From assembly GCA_964479445.1 (NCBI GenBank), contig CAYZMH010000066.1:1-20678 (forward strand): a DNA stretch of 20,678 nucleotides, written 5' to 3'. The stretch is from CAYZMH01 sp964479445 (lineage in GTDB: Bacteria > Bacteroidota > Bacteroidia > Bacteroidales > GCA-2748055). A program made the position numbers and the translations under genes. The notes under the pieces are model-generated. The model saw only the letters and a program-made list of their open reading frames with translations. It searched no databases and was not told the origin of the DNA. Shown piece after piece: positions 14,180 through 20,678 of this stretch (position 1 is the stretch's first letter; the number at the start of each line of letters is the position of its first letter).

Positions 14180-15298
14180 ATGCAACACCATCCCGATACC
14201 GATCAGCGCATTGTAATGACCCTCGATGCCGGGGGAACCAATTTCGTGTTCTCTGCCATACAGGGCAACGAGGAGATCATACCGAGTATCCGCAAAAAAG
14301 CTTCACCCCATGACCTGGAAGCCATCCTGGAAACAGTGGCCAACGGGTTCAGGGAGGTGGCTGACCAGCTTCCTGAACAGCCCGCCGCCATCAGCTTCGC
14401 CTTCCCGGGTCCGGCCGACTACCCCAACGGGATCATAGGCGACCTGCCAAACTTCCCGGCATTCACCGGCGGTGTTGCCCTGGGCCCCATGCTGGAAGAC
14501 CAGTTCGGGATCCCCGTTTACATCAACAACGATGGAAACCTGTTCGCGTACGGTGAAGCACTGGCAGGATTCCTCCCTGCCCTGAACCGGCGCCTGGAGG
14601 AGGCCGGCAGCCTGAAACGCTACAACAGCCTGATCGGCTTCACCCTGGGTACAGGGTTCGGAGCCGGCATCGTACTGGATAATGCCATGCTGGTGGGCAA
14701 CAGCTCCTCGGGAGCAGAGATCCATAACACCCTGAATCCCTGGCACCCCAACTGGAACGCCGAGGAGAGTGTCAGCACCCGGGCGATTCAGCGCGTATAT
14801 GCCGAAGAGGCCGGGATCGCGTTTGACGAAAACCTGATGCCGCAGGATATTGCCGGCATTGCACGCCAGGAACAATCGGGATACACCCTGGCCGCAAAAG
14901 AAGCTTTTACCCGGTTCGGACAGGCACTGGGCAGCTCCATTGCCAATGCCATGTCGCTGGTCGACAGCATCGTCGTGCTGGGAGGCGGCATCACCGCTGC
15001 CTGGGAACTGTTTGCCCCGGCCCTTTTCGAAGAGATCAACCGCGAATACGAAGATTTCCGGGGAAACCGTTCCCCCCGCCTCTCCTACACGGTTTACAAC
15101 CTGGAGAACCCCGAAACCTTTGATGAATTCGTGAAAGGCCGGACCCGCGAGGTTTCCGTTCCGGGTAGCAACCGCACCATCTCCTATGACAACCTGCCTC
15201 GTACCGGAATCGGACGTTCCACCCTCGGCGCCAGCCGGGCCATTGCCCTGGGAGCCTACGCTTTTGCCCTGCAACAACTTGATAGTCAAGCATCATGA
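14180..15298 (+). CDS. ROK-family sugar kinase without the zinc-binding cysteines
   Basis: This is a cytoplasmic ATP-dependent hexokinase of the ROK family, 372 residues. The phosphate-binding loop is LDAGGTN (15-21). AFPGPADYPNGIIGDLPN, YINNDGNLFAYGE (catalytic Asp118) and FTLGTGFGAGIV (154-164) follow, and IVVLGGGI is the second phosphate/adenosine motif. The glutamate-histidine of the usual E-I-G-H zinc site survives in altered form (AEIH, 179-182). The downstream CxCGxxGCxE cysteine cluster is absent, replaced by WHPNWNAEESVSTRAIQ. The C-terminal region carries extra sequence of about 45 residues before the last helix. The operon suggests mannokinase activity, feeding the isomerase; fructokinase or glucokinase activity is also possible. 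It starts 20 nt after the transporter and overlaps the next gene by 4 bp (ATGA). Confidence 0.88.
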   Translation: MQHHPDTDQRIVMTLDAGGTNFVFSAIQGNEEIIPSIRKKASPHDLEAILETVANGFREVADQLPEQPAAISFAFPGPADYPNGIIGDLPNFPAFTGGVALGPMLEDQFGIPVYINNDGNLFAYGEALAGFLPALNRRLEEAGSLKRYNSLIGFTLGTGFGAGIVLDNAMLVGNSSSGAEIHNTLNPWHPNWNAEESVSTRAIQRVYAEEAGIAFDENLMPQDIAGIARQEQSGYTLAAKEAFTRFGQALGSSIANAMSLVDSIVVLGGGITAAWELFAPALFEEINREYEDFRGNRSPRLSYTVYNLENPETFDEFVKGRTREVSVPGSNRTISYDNLPRTGIGRSTLGASRAIALGAYAFALQQLDSQAS

Positions 15299-17616
15299 AA
15301 ATAACCCTGCTAATCCTGATCATCCCCCTTATGGTGAGTCATGCCTGTCAGTCATCCCGCGATAAGACCCCGGTCAGCGACCATGTTCCCCCGCTCGGCG
15401 ATGTAGGAGGTTCCTGGGTGTCCGCCGATACCGCGGACATGGAACCATCTGTCAGGAACTTCCGCGGACAGGCACTGCTGAACCGTGACCTGGCCTCCAT
15501 CAGCTGGCTCGCCTCGGCCCCTTACAGCGGGGGCTATCATACCGGCACCCTTCGCCTCAACGGCAAAACCCCGAAAGCATCCATGTTCCGGTGGCTGCCC
15601 CACCAGGCGCTCCGGAAAGGGGAGATGGACAACTGGCAGCTGTTTTCCACGGTGAAGATGGTCCCCGACACAAATGCCGTGATGTGGGATATCCGGGTGA
15701 TCAACCGGGCAGACAGCGCACGCTCCCTGGAACTGTCCCTCGATATGATCGGCTTTATAAGCAGGTACGGCGGGGACTGGGCCTGGTGGTATCCCTACCC
15801 GAAGCTGGATGGAAAAACCACGGTCCGAGACCAGGAGGTACCCAACGTGCGAAAACACCTGGGATCGGCGAAAAACTTCTCCACCGAGAAAGTGACCGAA
15901 CTGATCAACGGCAAGCCCACCCCTACCGAAAAAACCGCCCGCTGGCCATCCGACCGCCAGATCCTGGAGGCCGGAAAATACAGCGCCATGCAAACAGGGA
16001 AGCACCTGCTGGTAAGGGACAGCGAAACAGACGCCGTGACCGGTTTCAGCCACCTCCTGCCCCCCGATCAACTGGAAGTGGCACACAGCGGGGGCACCGC
16101 AACCTGGAACCGCACCCTGGAACCCGGCGAAACCCTTACCCTCCGTTACGTGATGGCCTACAGCGACAACGAGTCCCGGCTCAATAAGCAGCTGGATCAC
16201 TGCACGAGGCATTTCGACTCGGTTTACCACCAGGTGGACAACACATGGCAAACCCGCTGGGAAACGCTTTTCCAGCCCGATAACGACCTGCTCTCAGGCA
16301 CCTTTCCGGTCCTGGCCACCGACGACCCGAAACTCCGGAAAGTATACTACACCGGGCCGCTCACCCTCCTCTACCTCATGCACACCAACCTGCCCGAACA
16401 CGACAGGGTGTTTCTAACGGGCGGACCGCGCTGGGGCGCATCGATCACTTTTTTCTGGGATATCACCGAATGGTCCACCCTATGGGCCGCCGTGGATCCG
16501 GCTATGATGAAAGAGCACCTCTCCGCCTGGATTCTCATCGATCCGTCACAACACTACGGCAAGGACAACTTCGCTGGAGGCGGGGTCGGGAACGGCTATT
16601 CGGCCAACTACTGGGCCCTGTTCCGGTTGATCCGCTCCTATGTCACGGTCACCCGCGATTTTGAGTTCCTCAACGACACCATTGCCGGTCAGACCGTCCT
16701 GGAGCACCTCCACTCCTATGCACTCAACTGGAAAAACCTTGCGCCCCACGGAGAGTCAGGTTATGAGGCCGAAGTGTACAGGCTGGCCGATTTCGGCGAC
16801 GATGAGTGGAACCTTTTGGAGTGCGTTCCGACTTACAAGCACATCGTCCCCTCTTTCAACGCCGGGTACGCCTGGATGATGCGCGAACTGGCCTCGCTCT
16901 ATGAATATTCGGGTGTACCCGGAACAGCCTCCTCGCTGCGGAAAGAAGCCGACGCCATGATCGACCGCATCCTGGAACTCTATGCCGGGGAGGGCGTCTG
17001 GAACAGCCTGCACCCCGGCGGAAAAACCATCGAGGTGCGGCACTGCCTGGACTTCATGTTCATCGGGCGGTATATCCCGGAGGATGTGCCGGAAGAGATC
17101 CGCGGCGAAATGATCGATTTTGTCTACCGGGAGCTGATCACCGACCGGTGGATGCGGGCCCAGTCGCTTCAGGATATCGCGGCCGATGCATCCGACCGGC
17201 CCGACCACGGTCCGCTGGGAGCCTTCGACGGCTGGCCGGCCGGTACCATGGATGCCCTCACGCAGATGGGACACCCCGGGAAGGCCCTCGATTTTTACCG
17301 GGCCATCGAACCGGTCACCTACGAGGGATGCTGGGCCCAGTCACACGAACTCTGGGGAAAAAATAAATATGATAAAAACGCCCGGGTGCGCATCGCCCAG
17401 CGCGGATGGGGTAACCGGGAATCCTCCGGGGGGATCTCCCACTCCCAGGTGATGCTGAAATGCTTCTTCGGTTTTTACCCCGATGTGGAAGGCAACGTGC
17501 TGAAGCAAACGGCTCCGGAAGATTTCAGCGGGACCCTCTACCATGTGAAATATAACGACCGGTATTACACCCTGGAAGCAGAACAAGGGGCCGTTCGCAT
17601 GATAAAGGAACAATAA
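15295..17616 (+). CDS. Putative six-hairpin glycoside hydrolase lipoprotein, family unclear
   Basis: This exported protein of 773 residues has a hydrophobic N-terminus ending VSHAC, so lipidation at Cys18 is possible though the lipobox is weak. Residues of about 30-330 are beta-rich (SISWLASAPYSGGYHTGTLRLNG, SLELSLDMIGFISRYGGDWAWWYPYP), like the N-terminal beta-sandwich of many glycosidases. From about 345 on the sequence is helical with clustered aromatic and acidic motifs: TGGPRWGASITFFWDITEWSTLWA (Asp389, Glu392), YSANYWALFRLIRSYV, FNAGYAWMMRELA, GAFDGWPAGTMDALTQMG and YEGCWAQSHELWG. This is the pattern of an (alpha/alpha)6-barrel glycosidase such as those near GH63 and GH37. I cannot place it in a CAZy family. 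It lies between the kinase (ATGA overlap) and the GH92 gene (15-nt gap), so it probably acts on the same glycan. Confidence 0.6.
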   Translation: MKITLLILIIPLMVSHACQSSRDKTPVSDHVPPLGDVGGSWVSADTADMEPSVRNFRGQALLNRDLASISWLASAPYSGGYHTGTLRLNGKTPKASMFRWLPHQALRKGEMDNWQLFSTVKMVPDTNAVMWDIRVINRADSARSLELSLDMIGFISRYGGDWAWWYPYPKLDGKTTVRDQEVPNVRKHLGSAKNFSTEKVTELINGKPTPTEKTARWPSDRQILEAGKYSAMQTGKHLLVRDSETDAVTGFSHLLPPDQLEVAHSGGTATWNRTLEPGETLTLRYVMAYSDNESRLNKQLDHCTRHFDSVYHQVDNTWQTRWETLFQPDNDLLSGTFPVLATDDPKLRKVYYTGPLTLLYLMHTNLPEHDRVFLTGGPRWGASITFFWDITEWSTLWAAVDPAMMKEHLSAWILIDPSQHYGKDNFAGGGVGNGYSANYWALFRLIRSYVTVTRDFEFLNDTIAGQTVLEHLHSYALNWKNLAPHGESGYEAEVYRLADFGDDEWNLLECVPTYKHIVPSFNAGYAWMMRELASLYEYSGVPGTASSLRKEADAMIDRILELYAGEGVWNSLHPGGKTIEVRHCLDFMFIGRYIPEDVPEEIRGEMIDFVYRELITDRWMRAQSLQDIAADASDRPDHGPLGAFDGWPAGTMDALTQMGHPGKALDFYRAIEPVTYEGCWAQSHELWGKNKYDKNARVRIAQRGWGNRESSGGISHSQVMLKCFFGFYPDVEGNVLKQTAPEDFSGTLYHVKYNDRYYTLEAEQGAVRMIKEQ

Positions 17617-17631
17617 CGAAACAACAGAGCT

Positions 17632-20600
17632 ATGAAGAAAGCATTGATCGTGCTGCTGGCGATCCTGGTGATGGACGGACTGCAGGCACAGAAACGAACC
17701 ATCGACTACGTCGACCCGATGATCGGAACGGAGGATTCGCGGTGGATCCTGTTTCCCGGACCTGCCCTGCCCTTTTCCATGGTCAAACTGAGTCCGGATA
17801 ACCAGGAACGGGGCTGGAAAGCCGGCTACGACTATGCCATCGATAACATCGCAGGCTTCAGCCACATTCACTCGTGGACCATGGCGGGGATCCTCACCAT
17901 GCCCACCACCGGTCCGCTTAAGATCAAACCCGGCACCGAAAAAGACCCCGGAAGGGGCTACCGCAGCCGGTTTGACCATGCGAACGAGGAAGCTGCGCCC
18001 GGTTACTATAGCGTTTTGCTTGACGATTACGGGGTGAAGGCGGAACTGACCTCCACCATGCGCGCGGGCTTTCAGCGCTATACCTTCCCGGAGAATGACA
18101 GCGCCCGCATCCTGGTCGACCTGCAATTTCCGTCGGAGTATGGCTTTGAGATCTTCTACACGCAGATCAGGAAGGTGTCGGATACGGAGATCGAAGGGGT
18201 CTCCTACCAGCAAAGCCTGCGGAAAGCAAACTACAACGAATACAACGTCCATTTCGTGATGCGCTTCTCCAAACCTTTTGAATCCTTCAACGGATGGGTG
18301 AAGGAGGAGGTCTACCGCAACGCGGAGACCATCTCCTCGGGCTTCGGCCACAAGGACGTGGGGGCCTTCGTGGAGTTTGAAACCGGGGAGGGGGAACAGG
18401 TGATGGTTCAGACCGGTATTTCGCTGGTCTCTGCCGAACAGGCCCGCAAGAACCTGGAAACGGAGCTGGACCGGTTCAGCTGGAACTTCGATGCAGTGCG
18501 GCACATGGCCGAACAGGAGTGGGAAAACCTGCTGGGGAAGATCAAGGTCGAAGGCGGAACCGAAGAGGATAAGACCAAGTTCTACACCAACCTTTACCGG
18601 GCATATGTCGGACGAACCACCTGGAACGATGTGGACGGCACCTACATGGACATGTACGAAGAGGTGCAGAAACTTCCTGACGGAACCCCTGTCATCTATG
18701 GGAGCGACGGGTTCTGGATCACCATGTGGAACCTGAACCAGCTCTGGCCTCTGATCACCCCGGAGGTCACCAGCAACTGGGTGAAGTCCTTCCTGGAGAT
18801 CTACGACCGGGGGGGCTGGCTCCCCAAAGGTCCGACCGGCATCGAGTACTCGGGGATCATGGTGGCATCCCACCAGGTCGCGCTGATCGTAAGTGCATTT
18901 CAGAAAGGGATCCGGGATTACGATGTGGAAAAAGCGTATGAGGCGTGTTACAAATTACAGACCCAACCCGGGGGTCCGCATGAAGCAGGCGGCGTGGTCG
19001 GCAACCGGAACCTGGAGTCGTACATGAAATACGGGTATGTGCCCGAGGAGGACGGACCCGTATCCAATACCATGGAGTATGCATACGATGACTGGACTGT
19101 GGGACAGTTTGCCAAAGCCCTGCGCAAGGAGAAGGATTTCCGGTATTTTACCAAACGATCCTTCAACTACCAGAACGTCTATGATCCGGATGTGGGCTAC
19201 GTGCGCCGCAGGCATACCGATGGCACCTGGGTGGATGGTTTCAGTCCGTTCGGACAGGTAACCTTCCTGGGGCCGGGTTACGTGGAAGGCAACGCCTGGC
19301 AATTCACCTACTTCGTACCCCATGACCTCTCCGGACTGGTGGAACTGATGAGCAGGGACACCTTCAACACCCGGCTTCAGCAGGGATTCCTGGAGTCAGC
19401 CCGGCACAATTTCAACTCCGAGCACCTGGGCTCCAACAGCCTCGCCGGCATGGGGATCCTCCCCGTAAACCACGGGAACCAGCCCAACATGCAGGCCGCC
19501 TACCTCTTTAACCACGGGGGGAAACCGTGGCTGACCCAGCACTGGGTGCGGGAGATCATGGACCGGTACTACGGGACCGGACCCCACAGCGGATGGCTGG
19601 GTGATGAAGACCAGGGCCAGATGGGAGCCTGGTTTGTCATGAGTGCCATGGGATTGTTCCAGATGGATGGCGGGGCTTCCGTGGATCCTGTATATGAAAT
19701 CGGGAGTCCGCTCTTTGAAAAGATCACCATAGAACTGGACAACCGCTATTATTCGGGAGAGGAATTCGTTATCGAGGCGAAAAACGCATCGAAGGAGAAC
19801 CGCTATATCCAGTCGGCCCGCCTCAACGGGAAAAAGCTGGACAAACCCTGGTTTTACCACCAGGAGCTGGTACGCGGCGGTAAACTCAAACTGAGGATGG
19901 GTCCGGAACCCGACACAACCTGGGGGAGCGATCCGGAAGATGCCCCGCCGTCACTGAGCAATACCCTCACCCCGGAAGAGAAGGAGGAGGTGATGGCCTT
20001 TGATAAGACCGCGCAGGAGATCGACGAGTGGAACCGGGCCATGAAAGCGTATTACTACCACCGGAAGGAGCATTTTGAGAGTCTGCCCGACACCGAAGAT
20101 GAGATCATCTTCCTGGGCAATAGCATCACCGACGGCGCCGAATGGAGCGAGCTCTTCGGGAATCCCCGGGTGAAAAACCGGGGAATCGGGGGCGATGATA
20201 CCGACGGGATCCTGGAGCGCCTCGATGAAGTAACCTCCTCGCGACCCGAAAAGATCTTCCTGATGATCGGCACCAATGACCTCTCCGCCGGGAAGCCGGT
20301 GGAGTATATCCTGGAAAACTACCGGCTGATCCTGCGCAGGATCCGGGAAGCATCCCCGCAGACGGAAATAGTTATACAGAGTGTACTCCCAACCGAAGAT
20401 GAGGTTCATACCACGCGCAAGAACCGGGATATCATGGCAATCAACCGGGGCCTGCAGGAGATCGCCGAAAAGGAGGGTCTGACATACATCGACCTGTTTA
20501 CCCCGTTTGCGACCAGTGATGATAACCTGAACATGGATTACAGCATTGACGGACTCCACCTCAACGGCGAAGGGTACCTGTTGTGGAAAGAGATGGTCGA

Positions 20601-20649
20601 ACCCTACCTGACCGGGGATCCCGGAAAACAAGATACGCAAACGGAATAA
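17632..20649 (+). CDS. GH92 alpha-mannosidase fused to a C-terminal SGNH/GDSL esterase
   Basis: This exported, probably periplasmic or surface enzyme has 1005 residues. Its signal peptide is KKALIVLLAILVMDGLQAQ. Residues of about 21-760 are a GH92 calcium-dependent exo-alpha-mannosidase: YVDPMIGT (26-33), GFSHIH (75-80), SNTMEYAYDDW with the expected general acid Glu482, YVEGNAWQFTYFVPHD (550-565) and GDEDQGQMGAW with the general-base aspartates (Asp658, Asp660). The usual WDxxR block is WNLNQ here (Trp366, Asn367), and MIGDHA reads MVASHQ (410-415), so specificity may differ from classical members. After a linker (about 765-815) comes an SGNH hydrolase: GNSIT (Ser831), NRGIGGDDTDG, MIGTND and DGLHLNGEGY (Asp973, His976), all catalytic blocks intact. 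The fusion suggests that O-acyl groups are removed from the mannoside by the same polypeptide. It follows the 773-residue glycosidase by 15 nt. No sorting tail is present. Confidence 0.92.
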   Translation: MKKALIVLLAILVMDGLQAQKRTIDYVDPMIGTEDSRWILFPGPALPFSMVKLSPDNQERGWKAGYDYAIDNIAGFSHIHSWTMAGILTMPTTGPLKIKPGTEKDPGRGYRSRFDHANEEAAPGYYSVLLDDYGVKAELTSTMRAGFQRYTFPENDSARILVDLQFPSEYGFEIFYTQIRKVSDTEIEGVSYQQSLRKANYNEYNVHFVMRFSKPFESFNGWVKEEVYRNAETISSGFGHKDVGAFVEFETGEGEQVMVQTGISLVSAEQARKNLETELDRFSWNFDAVRHMAEQEWENLLGKIKVEGGTEEDKTKFYTNLYRAYVGRTTWNDVDGTYMDMYEEVQKLPDGTPVIYGSDGFWITMWNLNQLWPLITPEVTSNWVKSFLEIYDRGGWLPKGPTGIEYSGIMVASHQVALIVSAFQKGIRDYDVEKAYEACYKLQTQPGGPHEAGGVVGNRNLESYMKYGYVPEEDGPVSNTMEYAYDDWTVGQFAKALRKEKDFRYFTKRSFNYQNVYDPDVGYVRRRHTDGTWVDGFSPFGQVTFLGPGYVEGNAWQFTYFVPHDLSGLVELMSRDTFNTRLQQGFLESARHNFNSEHLGSNSLAGMGILPVNHGNQPNMQAAYLFNHGGKPWLTQHWVREIMDRYYGTGPHSGWLGDEDQGQMGAWFVMSAMGLFQMDGGASVDPVYEIGSPLFEKITIELDNRYYSGEEFVIEAKNASKENRYIQSARLNGKKLDKPWFYHQELVRGGKLKLRMGPEPDTTWGSDPEDAPPSLSNTLTPEEKEEVMAFDKTAQEIDEWNRAMKAYYYHRKEHFESLPDTEDEIIFLGNSITDGAEWSELFGNPRVKNRGIGGDDTDGILERLDEVTSSRPEKIFLMIGTNDLSAGKPVEYILENYRLILRRIREASPQTEIVIQSVLPTEDEVHTTRKNRDIMAINRGLQEIAEKEGLTYIDLFTPFATSDDNLNMDYSIDGLHLNGEGYLLWKEMVEPYLTGDPGKQDTQTE

Positions 20650-20678
20650 GCAAAAGAGGGATTTCCAGGCAGTTGATC

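Noticed and set aside
17341..18873. 510-codon minus-strand open frame opposite the glycosidase and GH92 genes
   Set aside because: It spans the junction of two recognised + strand genes, its translation is low-complexity shadow sequence, and no family signature is seen.

Overview
The window comes from a Bacteroidota genome, probably a GC-rich marine or anaerobic relative of the Bacteroidales/Marinilabiliales (the clade is an inference). The evidence is a SusC/SusD pair, type IX secretion (T9SS) C-terminal sorting domains, promoters of the TTTG...TAnnTTTG type, and start codons without Shine-Dalgarno sequences. Every intact gene is on the + strand. The only minus-strand gene is a decayed sulfatase at the left edge.

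Layout: (1) 14-521 is a sulfatase pseudogene, followed by an intergenic stretch with REP-like palindromes and a nested inverted repeat. (2) 914-2518 is prfC (release factor 3), which is housekeeping. (3) 2857-3750 is a surface lipoprotein that also ends in a T9SS sorting domain, with a good promoter before it and a strong hairpin after it. (4) 3910-4758 is lgt (prolipoprotein diacylglyceryl transferase). It overlaps a secreted beta-propeller-like protein (4755-6143), which lies 2 nt before susC (6146-9310) and then susD (9332-10774). (5) 10775-11141 holds a possible 53-codon ORF and a T-poor leader with two phased tandem-repeat arrays. (6) 11142-20649 is a tight catabolic operon: a two-domain mannose-6-phosphate isomerase-like protein, a FucP-type MFS sugar transporter, a ROK sugar kinase, an unassigned six-hairpin-type glycosidase lipoprotein, and a GH92 alpha-mannosidase fused to an SGNH esterase.

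Together, regions 4 to 6 read as a polysaccharide utilisation locus for an alpha-mannose-containing, probably acylated, glycan. SusCD captures and imports oligosaccharide. The GH92-SGNH fusion and the 773-residue glycosidase trim it. The MFS carrier takes mannose into the cytoplasm, the ROK kinase would make mannose-6-phosphate, and the isomerase would make fructose-6-phosphate. No regulator (hybrid two-component system, ECF sigma/anti-sigma pair or SusR) is visible here.

The observations most worth following up are: a 62-bp tandem duplication of the isomerase/transporter junction that creates a 13-codon ORF copying the transporter N-terminus; the phased CGGGA array before the isomerase; the 773-residue glycosidase of unclear family; the GH92 domain with an altered WDxxR motif and a fused esterase; and a housekeeping lgt coupled to the locus.
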